Source: an uncultured Clostridia bacterium (GTDB taxonomy: Bacteria; Bacillota; Clostridia; Oscillospirales; JAAYOS01). Taken from it: a DNA stretch of 64,000 nucleotides. Shown here in pieces: positions 28,075 through 36,436 of this stretch. The DNA is taken from contig CANQDU010000003.1 of the NCBI GenBank assembly GCA_947593925.1, forward strand, positions 62,001 to 126,000. The letters are read 5' to 3'. The notes under the pieces were generated by a model. The model had not been told where the DNA came from and did not search any database. It saw nothing but the letters and a program-made list of their open reading frames with translations. The position numbers were made by a program, and so were the translations under genes. Within the stretch, counting starts at the first letter, position 1. Each line of letters starts with the position of its first letter.

Positions 28075-29143
28075 AGACCTCATCCCCCTCCTCTATTCCG
28101 TCGAGTATTTCCACATATGCGTCGTTTGTGACGCCGGCCTTCACCTCGGTGTACACGAGCTCGCCGCCGTCCTCGATATAGACGTAGGTGACGCCCGAGT
28201 CTCGGTAGAGCGCGCCCGAGGGTATCCGCACGGTGTCCTTCGCGCTCTCGCGGACGGCGCGGAGCTGTACAAACTCGCCCGTTTCGGGAAGCTCGCCGCC
28301 GTCCGAGCGTACGAACCTCTGCGGAGCGTCCTTCCCCGTCGCCTCGAACACCGCGATCTCGCGGTCGGTATACTCCCAGCGCTCGAGCGGGTACTCCGTC
28401 CCGTCCTCGATGTAGCTGAGCTGCGCCGCACTCGGCACCTTTTCTCCCGCCGCACAGCTTATGTAGCGCCGGTCGCCGTCGGAAAGGGTGACAAGCGTCG
28501 TCGAAGACGCGGCGCGCGCGCCCTCCGACGTGTAGACCGAGATGACCTCGCCACTCACCGGCGCGCGCAGCGTCGCGCTCTCTATCTCCTTCTCAAGCTC
28601 CGCTATGTCCTTTTTCGCGGCGTCAAGCGATCTCTCGAGCTGTCCGTCGTACCTCTCAAGGTCTGCCTGACGGCTCTCGACCTCGATCCGGAGCAGAGAG
28701 GCGTCCAGCCCGTCCGGGTCGGTCTCCTCCGCCTCCTCGAGGTCGAGCTTTGCAAGCTCCAGATCTATCTCGAGCATGCGGCGCTCACGCGCCCCGCTCT
28801 CCTCGAGCGAAGCGAGCCGCTCCTTCGCGTTGTCAAGTCTCTCCCGAAGCCCCTCGGTGTCGAGCCGCAGGAGCGCGTCCCCCTCGGAGACGCTGTCCCC
28901 CGTCTTTACAAACACCCCGTCTACCACGCCGGACGAGTCTTCAAAGGACACTTCGGTCTGCACCGGCAGGACGTATGCGGAGTACACAAGCACCGCTTCG
29001 ACGTCCCCGCGCTCCGCTTTCGCCGTGTCGTACACAACCTTGACGGAGTCCGCGAGCGGCGGCGCGGACGTCTCTCCTCCGCCCCCGCAGGACGTCATTA
29101 TCAGCGCGGCAACAGTTGCCGCAGCGAGCAGTCTCAGCTTCAT
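28061..29143 (-). CDS. Membrane-fusion (HlyD/MacA-like) lipoprotein, second of three
   Basis: A 360-residue adaptor with a lipoprotein signal (lipobox IMTSC followed by GGGG), a lipoyl-like beta segment containing VKTGDSVSEGDALLRLDTEG, a coiled-coil hairpin (about residues 105-195), the second lipoyl half LRAPVSGEVISV, and C-terminal beta domains. It overlaps the first adaptor by four bases (ATGA) and the third adaptor by 14 bases. It is clearly paralogous to its neighbours but divergent in the tail. Confidence 0.87.
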   Translation of the reverse strand: MKLRLLAAATVAALIMTSCGGGGETSAPPLADSVKVVYDTAKAERGDVEAVLVYSAYVLPVQTEVSFEDSSGVVDGVFVKTGDSVSEGDALLRLDTEGLRERLDNAKERLASLEESGARERRMLEIDLELAKLDLEEAEETDPDGLDASLLRIEVESRQADLERYDGQLERSLDAAKKDIAELEKEIESATLRAPVSGEVISVYTSEGARAASSTTLVTLSDGDRRYISCAAGEKVPSAAQLSYIEDGTEYPLERWEYTDREIAVFEATGKDAPQRFVRSDGGELPETGEFVQLRAVRESAKDTVRIPSGALYRDSGVTYVYIEDGGELVYTEVKAGVTNDAYVEILDGIEEGDEVYVGG

Positions 29144-30201
29144 GACACTATCACCTGCTCTCCCTCCTCGAGGCCGGAAACTATCTCGGTCATACCGTCC
29201 GCCGAGAAGCCCGTTTCGACGTTTCTCATCACGCGGACGCCGTCCTCGAGCATATAGACTATCGACCGGCCGTTCGCGCTCTTCACCGCCCCGGACGGGA
29301 CGCGCAGAACGCCGTACACGGCGTCCTGCGTAATGCTCACCACTCCGTAGGCACCCTCCGCCGCCGTCTCGGTGTAGTCGCGCGGCACGATACTCGCGAC
29401 GCTTCCCTCTGTCGAGACGACCTCCGCCTCGTACTCCTCGCCGCCGATATTGACCGTGACGACGTCCCCGACGGCAAAGAGGCCCTTCGCGTCGGTCTCG
29501 TCGCAGGAGAACACCATGGAGGTCTTGTCGCTTATCGTTATGAATGTCTCTCCGGCGGTCGAGGTAAAGCCGTCCCCGCCGAAGCTCTTGACGTAGGTCA
29601 CAGTCCCCGCGAACGGGGCGTATAGACGGTGCTTTTCCTCGTCCGAAAGCAGCTCGTCAAGCCTTGCCTTCTCCGCGGCAAGGCGAAGCTCGGTCGTGCG
29701 GCGGTTTGCTTTGTAGTTCTCCTCCGCCGCCTTCCGCCCGTCTTTCAGGCTCTCATTTTCCGGGTCCGCCGCGATGCGGAGGTCGTACCGCTCAAGCTCG
29801 AGCTTCGAGCTTTCGGCTGCTTCCTCAAGCGTCCGCTCGTAGCCCGCTATCGTCTCGCGCACGGCGTCTATCTCGTCGGAAAGGCCGCCGTCCTCGAGCT
29901 CGCAGAGCAGCTCGCCCTCCTTCACGTCGTCTCCGACCGAGACATATACCGCGTCGAGCGCCGCTCCGTTCACGTCGAACGCGAGCGACTGCTTGACGGA
30001 CGGCATATAGCGGAAGGTCACCCTCTTTGTCTCGAGGATGTCCCCCCGCTCCACATTCGCGAAGGTGTAGTTTGTCTTTTCGTAGGCGTATATCAGCGGG
30101 GGCGACGGCGCCTCCGCCTCCTCCGGCAGCAGCGAGCACCCGCCGAGTATCAGCGCCGCCGCGCACGCCATCGCCGTGCATTTTACGGATATGCTGCTCA
30201 T
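29140..30201 (-). CDS. Membrane-fusion (HlyD/MacA-like) lipoprotein, first of three
   Basis: A 353-residue adaptor with a lipobox LILGGC at about residue 20, then a short linker, a lipoyl half VSVGDDVKEGELLCELEDGG, a helical hairpin (about 105-175), a second lipoyl half LYAPFAGTVTYVKSFGG, and beta domains ending GLEEGEQVIVS. It starts 28 bases after radA, so the export operon may be read through from radA. Three such adaptors in a row with a single permease is uncommon. Confidence 0.87.
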   Translation of the reverse strand: MSSISVKCTAMACAAALILGGCSLLPEEAEAPSPPLIYAYEKTNYTFANVERGDILETKRVTFRYMPSVKQSLAFDVNGAALDAVYVSVGDDVKEGELLCELEDGGLSDEIDAVRETIAGYERTLEEAAESSKLELERYDLRIAADPENESLKDGRKAAEENYKANRRTTELRLAAEKARLDELLSDEEKHRLYAPFAGTVTYVKSFGGDGFTSTAGETFITISDKTSMVFSCDETDAKGLFAVGDVVTVNIGGEEYEAEVVSTEGSVASIVPRDYTETAAEGAYGVVSITQDAVYGVLRVPSGAVKSANGRSIVYMLEDGVRVMRNVETGFSADGMTEIVSGLEEGEQVIVS

Positions 30202-30229
30202 TTCCGTCCTCCGAGAGAAAGAATATCTG

Positions 30230-31600
30230 TCACAGAAGCTCCTTTATTGCCTCGCTCACAGTCCTCACGCGTATCACCTCGAGGCCGTCCGGCACACGGA
30301 CGTCCCTCGCGCCGCGCGCGGGCATCGCGCACCGCTTGAAGCCGAGGCGGCGCACCTCCGCAAGGCGCTGTTCGGCGGCGGTGACGCCTCTCAGCTCACC
30401 CGCAAGTCCGACCTCGCCGAACGCGGCGAGATCGTCCCCGGTGGGACGGTCGAGCAGCGCGCCCGCGAGCGCGAGCACCGTCGCGAGGTCTATGGCGGGC
30501 TCGTCCACCTTCAGTCCGCCGACGATGTTTATGTAAGCGTCCCGATTGGAGGTTATCAGCCCCGCGCGGCGCTCGAGCACCGCGAGCATCAGGACGGCGC
30601 GGTCGTAGGCAAGTCCCGAGCTCATCCGCCTCGGGTTGCCGTAGGCTGTGGGCGTCACGAGCGCCTGCACCTCCGCGAGCACCGGGCGCGAGCCCTCCAT
30701 CACGCATGCGACGCAGGAGCCCGCGACGTTCGACGGCCGGCCGGAGAGCAGCATTTCGGACGGGTTCGGTATCTCGCGCAGGCCCTCCCCCGTCATCTCG
30801 AACACGCCTATCTCGTTTGTCGAGCCGAAGCGGTTTTTCTCCGCGCGGAGTATCCTGTGGATGAGGTTCCTGTCCCCCTCGAAGCTCAGCACGCAGTCAA
30901 CGATGTGCTCGAGCACCTTCGGCCCCGCGAGCGAGCCCTCCTTGTTGACGTGGCCGACGACGAACACCGTCACCCCGTCGGTCTTTGCAAGCTGCATCAG
31001 CGCGAGCGTGCAGTCCTTTATCTGGCTGACGCTTCCCGGCGCGGAGGCGTTCGAGCGTCGGAACATCGTCTGTATCGAGTCAACTATGAGTATGTCCGGA
31101 CTGTTCTCGCGGACGAGGTCTATTATCCTGTCAAGGTCTGTTTCGGAGAGCGCGGAGAGGTTGTCCCCCGCGACGCCGAGACGCCGCGCCCGCATGCCTA
31201 TCTGGCGGATGCTCTCCTCGCCCGAGACGTAGAGCACCCGACGCTCGAGGCAGAGCGAGGCGCAGATCTGGAGCAGAAGCGTTGACTTGCCGACACCCGG
31301 CTCGCCGCCCACGAGCACGAGGCTCCCCTGCACCGCGCCGCCGCCGAGCACGCGGTCAAGCTCTCCGAGCCCCGTCGAGAAGCGCGGCTCGCTCTCCTCC
31401 GACACCTCCGAGAGGCGCATGACGTTGTTCTCCCGCCCGGCGGGCGCTGTGACCGCGTGCTTCGCCGCGGGGCCGGTGACGACCGTGCTCTCGACGAGCG
31501 TGTTCCACTTTCCGCAGCTCGGACAGCGTCCCGACCACTTGTAGGTCTCATATCCGCACTCCGAGCAGAAGAACAGCGTTTTTTCCTTCGATGCGGGCAA
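30230..31600 (-). CDS. radA: DNA repair protein RadA
   Basis: RecA-like ATPase that helps branch migration in recombination. The 456 residues comprise a C4 zinc finger (CSECGYETYKWSGRCPSCGKW, near residue 11), a RecA core with Walker A GEPGVGKSTLL and the hallmark KNRFG motif (RAEKNRFGSTNEIG), and a C-terminal Lon-protease-like domain (GDDLAAFGEVGLAGELRG). The start is taken as TTG at 31600 because GGGAG lies seven bases upstream and no ATG precedes the zinc finger at the right distance. cwlD is upstream and the adaptor genes downstream. Confidence 0.94.
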   Translation of the reverse strand: MPASKEKTLFFCSECGYETYKWSGRCPSCGKWNTLVESTVVTGPAAKHAVTAPAGRENNVMRLSEVSEESEPRFSTGLGELDRVLGGGAVQGSLVLVGGEPGVGKSTLLLQICASLCLERRVLYVSGEESIRQIGMRARRLGVAGDNLSALSETDLDRIIDLVRENSPDILIVDSIQTMFRRSNASAPGSVSQIKDCTLALMQLAKTDGVTVFVVGHVNKEGSLAGPKVLEHIVDCVLSFEGDRNLIHRILRAEKNRFGSTNEIGVFEMTGEGLREIPNPSEMLLSGRPSNVAGSCVACVMEGSRPVLAEVQALVTPTAYGNPRRMSSGLAYDRAVLMLAVLERRAGLITSNRDAYINIVGGLKVDEPAIDLATVLALAGALLDRPTGDDLAAFGEVGLAGELRGVTAAEQRLAEVRRLGFKRCAMPARGARDVRVPDGLEVIRVRTVSEAIKELL

Positions 31601-31665
31601 GTTACATCTCCCTTTCGCGCTTTGACTTCGTTTTTCTTTCACGTCACGGCGGCGGTGCGCCGGCG

Positions 31666-32319
31666 TCACATCCCGCCGCTCTCGAGCGTGAGCAGTCCGC
31701 TCACGAGAAGGCAGGCGAGCTTCTTCTGATACCCGTCGTCCTGGAGCTCCGCGAGGTCGCGGGAGTTGGAGAGAAATCCGCACTCCGCGAGTATCCCGGG
31801 GCAGGTTATCTTTCTGAACAGGTACACGTCGCTTGCGACGGGCTTCGCCTCGCGAGTGTTCTCCGGGTCGAGCTGACTGCGGACGTTCCTCTGGAGCATA
31901 TCCGCGAGCGGCTTTGCCTCGTCCCCCTTGTAGAAGATGTGCGCGCCGCCGTACCGGCTGTCCCCGAACATGTTCTGGTGTATGCTGATAAGGAACGCGC
32001 CCTCCGTCTCTTCGACTATCTCGACGCGCCGCCGCAGGTCGGCGGCCTTGGCGCTCCTGCCGGACTTTCCGCCGTCCCCCACCGCCGTGTCGGTCTCGCG
32101 AATGAGCACGGGGTCAACACCGAACAGCCTGAACAGCGCCGCCGTCTTGAGCGAAATGGCGAGGTTCAGCCCGCTCTCTATCACTCCGCTAGAGCTCACC
32201 GCGCCGCCGTCGAAGCCGCCGTGCCCGGCGTCTATGACGGGCGTGTACGCCGCGGCGGGACGCACGAGCGCCGCCGCGAGCGCAAATGCCGATACAACGG
32301 CCGAAATAAGTCTTTTCAT
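31666..32319 (-). CDS. cwlD: N-acetylmuramoyl-L-alanine amidase, CwlD-like
   Basis: Zinc amidase; CwlD of Bacillus and Clostridium starts formation of muramic-lactam in spore cortex so that germination enzymes can act. The 217-residue product has a signal peptide (about 1-22, ending VRPAAA), the zinc motif VIDAGHGGFDGG, a second zinc His in LISIHQN, and the catalytic Glu in ILAECGFLSN. The size fits CwlD rather than larger vegetative amidases. I chose ATG 32319 because GGGAGGCGG lies upstream; that site is inside a hairpin. Confidence 0.85.
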   Translation of the reverse strand: MKRLISAVVSAFALAAALVRPAAAYTPVIDAGHGGFDGGAVSSSGVIESGLNLAISLKTAALFRLFGVDPVLIRETDTAVGDGGKSGRSAKAADLRRRVEIVEETEGAFLISIHQNMFGDSRYGGAHIFYKGDEAKPLADMLQRNVRSQLDPENTREAKPVASDVYLFRKITCPGILAECGFLSNSRDLAELQDDGYQKKLACLLVSGLLTLESGGM

Positions 32320-32324
32320 CACCA

Positions 32325-32357
32325 ACCGCCTCCCGTACAGAATATGTGGGAGGCGGT
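32325..32357 (-). promoter_or_regulatory. Hairpin overlapping the cwlD ribosome-binding site
   Basis: ACCGCCTCCC and GGGAGGCGGT form a perfect 10-bp stem with a 13-base loop directly before the cwlD start. On the mRNA the GGGAGG of the ribosome site is paired. No T-run follows, so a terminator is unlikely. It would lower translation unless opened. Confidence 0.6.
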
Positions 32358-32402
32358 CAGAAAATCGCCGCAATTTGCTTTTTACGCGCGGAGCATTTCG
32401 CT

Positions 32403-33083
32403 CTACTTCTTTTCCTTGTCCGGCTTCTTGTAGACGAGCCTTGCAAGTATCGAAAAATGCTTCATCCCGAAGGTGTAGGCGACGTGATATATCGCCGGCG
32501 CTATCAGGACGGGGAGCAGGCAGAACAGCGGCGACACGTCCTCAAGCTTTTGCAGCACGAACAGGAACGGCATGTAGAACGTGTGATAGACTATCGGAAT
32601 AACGGCGCTTATGCCGGTCTGCATGAGCGGGTCAAGCCCCTGTGCGCGCTGAGAGAGCACGACAAAGCCGTGCGCCACCATCAGCACCGCGAAGAGCAGT
32701 CCGACGCTCTCGGCGATCATCGCGCACTTGAGCCCGCGGAACTTGTCGCGCGGTATGTGACCGTAGTTCATCATGTTGATGTCGCGCTCGCCCGCGTGCC
32801 ACCCCTCGATGTAGGTGACGGCGGTGAAGCTGAATATACCGACGGCGTAACCGACGACCGTCGCCACAGTCTCGTTTATAACGAGGCCGAGGACGTTCAT
32901 CACAAGGAACGTCAGGAACGCGCCGATGATGTGCGCGCCGATGATGTTGAATATCTGCGGCCCCCTGCGCGTGCGGCGCGCCTCGGCGCGCGACGCATCG
33001 TCAATACGCGCGCCCCACTGTGTCGGCTTCTCGTTTCGGTCTGCCCAGTCGTTCTTTTCCGGAAGATTTGTGTTGTCAGGCAT
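32403..33083 (-). CDS. Uncharacterised multi-pass membrane protein
   Basis: I do not recognise the family. The 226-residue product has about 55 hydrophilic N-terminal residues with basic RRTRRG, then roughly six hydrophobic segments (starting IIGAHIIGAFLTFLVMNVLG), and a Lys-rich C-terminus. ATG 33083 is chosen because GCGGAGG precedes it by seven bases; the frame is open further upstream without a ribosome site. It precedes cwlD by 83 bases. Confidence 0.75.
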   Translation of the reverse strand: MPDNTNLPEKNDWADRNEKPTQWGARIDDASRAEARRTRRGPQIFNIIGAHIIGAFLTFLVMNVLGLVINETVATVVGYAVGIFSFTAVTYIEGWHAGERDINMMNYGHIPRDKFRGLKCAMIAESVGLLFAVLMVAHGFVVLSQRAQGLDPLMQTGISAVIPIVYHTFYMPFLFVLQKLEDVSPLFCLLPVLIAPAIYHVAYTFGMKHFSILARLVYKKPDKEKK

Positions 33084-33230
33084 AGCTGTACCTCCGCAAA
33101 AAACTGTCTTTATTGTAATCATACCACAGAATTGCTTGAATGAAAAGAACAATCTGTGAACTTCGATAAAAAAACAGCCCCGTGACTGGTCTTCCCCCTC
33201 AAAACGGTTCGGAAAGCCCGCGAATTGCAG

Positions 33231-33270
33231 AAACAGAACGCTCCCGACGTATGCCGGGAGCGTTCTGTTT
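33231..33270 (-). terminator. Hairpin terminator after the stalk-domain gene
   Basis: AAACAGAACGCTCCCG and its exact complement form a 16-bp stem with an 8-base loop. On the minus strand it follows the stop of the stalk-domain gene by 28 bases; the short T-runs on both sides are part of the stem ends. Confidence 0.8.
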
Positions 33271-33298
33271 CGTTTACGCTATTCTGTTTTCTCTCGGA

Positions 33299-34732
33299 TC
33301 ATTCTCCACTGGTGCCGTTGATGTAACGCCAGAAAGCGGGGTTGACATAACGGGTCACGGTCTCGACCTTGAGGTCGGGCGCGAGCTCCGAAACGACCTT
33401 GCCGACGGCGTCAACGTTCGCGGCGGTGCTGAACGAATGTATCTCGTAGTCACCGTTCTTTATGACGTTGTCGTATATCGTCTCAAATTCCTCGTTCTTC
33501 ATCGGAGTGAGCGAGGTGTAGAGCGGTTGCCACCATGCGCCGGCGATAAGTCCGTCAAAGCTGCCGTCCTCGTTCTGATTTGCGGCATACTTCTTCGCAT
33601 ACTCCTCGATAACGCTGTGGAACTCTTCCTTCTCCGCGACGGTCTCGAACTCCAGCTGCATATCGTACTCGATGTCGTAGGTGTAATAGAAATCGTCCGA
33701 CACCTTTGTGACCTTCGGGCCGGGCTCGCCCCACGAGAGGTCGTACTCGTAAATGGAAACCTTCGGCTCTATCTGGACATAGGCGTCAAACCCTTCACTC
33801 TGGAGCAGTTCTATGAGCTGAACGGCATGAGTGGGATCGCTGTGACCGTACTGAAGCGTATACTCGGGCAGGAAGTTTGCCTTGTAGCCCGCGTACTTAA
33901 GGTTGTAACCGGTGGTAGCGTCACGCATAACTATCTCCGGCCCGAGCTTGTCGAGCACGCCGCCGTCGCTGAGAACAGTGATGGAATCCAGCGCGCTTAT
34001 AAGCTTCGACGCGATGTCCGCATCGCTGATGCGGCCGATGTAGTGGCGGCCCTGACCGGTGATCTGCGCGACGCCCATGATGAGCTCGGTCGCGGTGGCG
34101 GCGTCAAGCGGCGCGGCGGGATCGGCGGTCGCGGTAATAAGGTCGGCGTCAAGAGCGCAGGCATACGCAGGCGCGTCCGCGGCGGAAACCTTGGCGGGCA
34201 CGCCGTAAGCGGCTATGCGCTCCGCGGCCTTCTCTGCCGAGTAGCTGGCGGCAAGCTCGGTAAGTCCGGCGGCGCTTACGGCGGACTCTATCGCGTCGCC
34301 CGTGGTGAGGGTAGTGCCGGTGACGGCGGTGCCGCCGACGGCCGTGACAGCCTTGTTCCACGCGTCAAGCGTGACGGTACCCGTGAAGGTGACTCCGAAG
34401 AAGTGCTTGATGTACTCGTCAGCCTTCTCGGCACTGCCTGCGAGATCGTCGATATAGACGGTCTTGGTTGTAGCGTCGAAGTCGACATCGAGGCCGAGCG
34501 CCTCGCTTACCGCGCGGGCGGGCAGGTAGGTCGTTCCGTTGTAGATGAACGTGTCAACCGCGGCTCCTCCGGCGTCCTTCGGGTTCAGCAGAGCGTCTTC
34601 CTTATAGACGTCCACCCCGCCATAGACGGTGAGCTGCTTTTCTGTGAGCGTGGAAGCACCAGCAAATCCGAGACCGGCGACCAGCGCCACGGCAAGCAGG
34701 AGCGCGACTGCCTTTTTGAGACCATGCGACAT
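33299..34732 (-). CDS. Exported protein with copper-amine-oxidase-like stalk domain
   Basis: A 477-residue secreted protein. The N-terminal signal peptide (KKAVALLLAVALVAGLGFAGA) is followed by a stalk domain (about residues 35-95, YNGTTYLPARAVSEALGLDV), which in many Firmicutes anchors surface proteins; no amine oxidase function is implied. The rest (about 100-477) is Ala/Thr-rich, then Tyr/Glu-rich with Trp near the end, and matches no family I know. Its codons appear slightly less GC-biased than its neighbours. TAGGAGG precedes the ATG. It diverges from the cotJ operon. Confidence 0.82.
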   Translation of the reverse strand: MSHGLKKAVALLLAVALVAGLGFAGASTLTEKQLTVYGGVDVYKEDALLNPKDAGGAAVDTFIYNGTTYLPARAVSEALGLDVDFDATTKTVYIDDLAGSAEKADEYIKHFFGVTFTGTVTLDAWNKAVTAVGGTAVTGTTLTTGDAIESAVSAAGLTELAASYSAEKAAERIAAYGVPAKVSAADAPAYACALDADLITATADPAAPLDAATATELIMGVAQITGQGRHYIGRISDADIASKLISALDSITVLSDGGVLDKLGPEIVMRDATTGYNLKYAGYKANFLPEYTLQYGHSDPTHAVQLIELLQSEGFDAYVQIEPKVSIYEYDLSWGEPGPKVTKVSDDFYYTYDIEYDMQLEFETVAEKEEFHSVIEEYAKKYAANQNEDGSFDGLIAGAWWQPLYTSLTPMKNEEFETIYDNVIKNGDYEIHSFSTAANVDAVGKVVSELAPDLKVETVTRYVNPAFWRYINGTSGE

Positions 34733-34775
34733 AGTGATTTCCTCCTATTAAGTTTTTGGCGTATCTGCCAAAAAT

Positions 34776-34804
34776 ATTGTACCACCTGCTTCGACCGTTT
34801 GCGA
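34776..34804 (-). promoter_or_regulatory. Predicted promoter of the stalk-domain gene
   Basis: Minus strand TCGCAA, 17 bases, TACAAT (34776-34781). Just downstream the leader holds a short hairpin (TTTTTGGC/GCCAAAAA, 34754-34775 region) close to the expected transcription start. Confidence 0.45.
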
Positions 34805-34823
34805 CATCTATTTTTCAGTCGGC

Positions 34824-34851
34824 AAATTTTTGTAGGGTTCAACAAAAATTT
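34824..34851. promoter_or_regulatory. Perfect 10-bp inverted repeat between divergent genes
   Basis: AAATTTTTGT and ACAAAAATTT flank an 8-base loop. It lies upstream of the predicted stalk-gene promoter and on the cotJ side of the divergent region, a typical position for an operator. The AT-rich sequence stands out in this GC-rich genome. Confidence 0.5.
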
Positions 34852-34918
34852 CTCCCTCGGAAAGCCCGATTTATTCTATTTGGCGCACCTCGACGAGTCC
34901 CTCCCCGCCGCGCCCGGA

Positions 34919-34946
34919 ACAGTCCGCCCGCTTCCGGCATACTTAT
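34919..34946 (+). promoter_or_regulatory. Candidate mother-cell (SigK/SigE-like) promoter for cotJ
   Basis: ACA (34919-34921), 16 bases, then CATACTTA (34938-34945) resembles the AC / CATA arrangement of sporulation mother-cell sigma factors. The match is short and weak alone, and is supported mainly by the coat-protein function downstream. Confidence 0.3.
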
Positions 34947-35027
34947 ACGTAGCCCGATACGGGCGCTCCCGCGACAGCCGCACCGGCGCGGGAGTTAAGG
35001 AAAGGTGCGGAGAAACGGCGGTATACA

Positions 35028-35498
35028 ATGGATCACGACAAGCTGCTTTGTCAGATGCCCGAGTGCCGGCCGCGTTCGGGCGCGGATATCGGCGACCTTC
35101 CGCAGGAGGCTGTCATAGCCATGACCTACACTCCGATGCAGCGGCAGGGCTCCGCGAAGTTCGAGCCGGGCGCGGCGCTCTCTCGCGGCACGCTCTATCC
35201 CGGTCTCGAGCTGCCTCTCGCAAACAACTACAACGTCCGGCCGGTGAGGATGACTCCCCTCGGTGAACTTCAGGCGCTCCACTTCAGCATCACCGAGCTC
35301 AGCCTCTATCTCGACACTCACTGCTCCGACCGCGAGGCGCTCGCGCTCCTGCGCGCCTATCAGAAGGCGTACCGCGAGAAGCGCGAGGAGTATGTGAAGC
35401 GGTTCGGTCCGCTCTCCAAGCAGGACGTCGTCTGCTCGGACGGCTATGACTGGACAGACGACCCGTGGCCGTGGGAACTTGGCAGGAGGGATATATAA
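35028..35498 (+). CDS. Spore coat protein: CotJA-CotJB fused in one reading frame
   Basis: A 156-residue product. Residues about 25-65 match CotJA (AVIAMTYTPMQRQGSAKFEP, then GALSRGTLYPGLELPL-like spacing). Residues about 80-156 match CotJB (ITELSLYLDTH, FGPLSKQ, and the C-terminal DDPWPWE). In other spore-formers these are separate neighbouring genes; here there is no stop between them. An internal ATG with a weak GGTGAGG site lies at the junction, so a separate CotJB might also be made. The stop overlaps the cotJC start (TAATG). It is likely expressed in the mother cell during coat assembly. Confidence 0.87.
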   Translation: MDHDKLLCQMPECRPRSGADIGDLPQEAVIAMTYTPMQRQGSAKFEPGAALSRGTLYPGLELPLANNYNVRPVRMTPLGELQALHFSITELSLYLDTHCSDREALALLRAYQKAYREKREEYVKRFGPLSKQDVVCSDGYDWTDDPWPWELGRRDI

Positions 35499-36103
35499 TG
35501 TTTGAATACGAAAAGACGCTCCAGTACCCGGTAAAGATCAAAAATCCGAACCCGGCGCTCGCGAAATTCATCATCAGTCAGTACGGCGGACCCGACGGGG
35601 AGATTGCGGCGAGCATGCGTTATCTCAGTCAGCGCTTCTCCATGCCCTACGCCGACCTGAAGGGACTGCTCACCGACATCGGCACCGAGGAGCTCGCGCA
35701 CATGGAGATGATAGGCGCGATAGTCCACCAGCTCACCCGCTGCATGACGGATGAGGAGATAAAGAAGGCTGGCTTTGACACCTATTTCGTCGATCACACC
35801 GCCGGCGTCTACCCGCAGGCGGCGAGCGGAGTGCCGTTCACGGCGGCGTTCATCGGCGTCAAGGGCGACACGATAGCCGACCTCACGGAGGACCTCGCGG
35901 CCGAACAGAAGGCTCGGGTGACTTACGACAACATCCTCCGCATGGTGGACGACCCGGACGTCATCGACCCGATACGTTTCCTGCGCGAGCGCGAAGTAGT
36001 GCATTTCCAGAGATTTGGAGAAGCTTTGAGCCGTACCACCGACAGGCTGAACAGCCGCAACTTCTATGCGTTCAACCCGTCGTTCGACCGTCCGGTAAAG
36101 TGA
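35498..36103 (+). CDS. cotJC: CotJC, manganese-catalase-like spore coat protein
   Basis: A 201-residue ferritin-like/manganese catalase family protein. The N-terminus YEKTLQYPVKIKNPNP and the metal-ligand motifs IGTEELAHMEMIGA and LREREVVHFQRFGEA, with their Glu/His pairs, indicate a dimanganese site. The assigned ATG at 35498 follows GGAGGG and shares its first base with the fused cotJA-B stop; the frame is open about 11 codons further upstream. CotJ proteins form part of the inner coat. Confidence 0.93.
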   Translation: MFEYEKTLQYPVKIKNPNPALAKFIISQYGGPDGEIAASMRYLSQRFSMPYADLKGLLTDIGTEELAHMEMIGAIVHQLTRCMTDEEIKKAGFDTYFVDHTAGVYPQAASGVPFTAAFIGVKGDTIADLTEDLAAEQKARVTYDNILRMVDDPDVIDPIRFLREREVVHFQRFGEALSRTTDRLNSRNFYAFNPSFDRPVK

Positions 36104-36160
36104 CGGTTCGGTCTTTAGCACACAAAACAATAACTTTGGTGACAGCCGACCTATGCGAAA

Positions 36161-36189
36161 AAGGAGCGGGGCATCAAGCCCCGCTCCTT
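36161..36189 (+). terminator. Hairpin after cotJC
   Basis: AAGGAGCGGGGC and GCCCCGCTCCTT form a perfect 12-bp stem around ATCAA, 57 bases after the cotJC stop. The T-run is weak (TCGCTTATC). The multi-hairpin repeat follows directly. Confidence 0.7.
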
Positions 36190-36200
36190 CGCTTATCAAA

Positions 36201-36436
36201 AAGCCTCGCAGAGTTTCGCGCCGGAGGCGCGAAATAAGTTCAAATCATTTTCGGCGGCGGCGTGTACGTCGCCGAAAATACTTCTCGCGGAGCGTGCGTC
36301 GATTTTCCGCCAAAGGTGGAAAACTCGGCGCGTAGCGGAGCGCCCGCCGCCGGCAAGGCTTCGCCTTGTCCGACGGCCTCGCGGGAAATTGGTAAGGGCG
36401 CGGATACAATCCGCGCCCGCGATTTCCCGCGAAATC
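36201..36436 (+). repeat. Multi-hairpin repeat, family R, copy 1 (full)
   Basis: It starts AAGCCTCGCAGAG, then a hairpin TTTCGCGCC/GGCGCGAAA, the word CAAATCATTTT, a hairpin TCGGCG..CGCCGA, AAAATAC, GAGCGTGCGTCGATTTTCC, a CGCGTAGCGGAGCGC word, and ends in a nested palindrome with arms CGCGGGAAAT and ATTTCCCGCG. Related units lie at 50170-50462, 52771-52990 and 60535-60642. The right end touches the stop codon of the convergent S9 peptidase gene. No coding gene is supported here. Confidence 0.85.

Noticed and set aside
36104..36434. CRISPR array
   Set aside because: The repeated units are hairpins of varied length with no regular spacers and no cas genes anywhere in the window.
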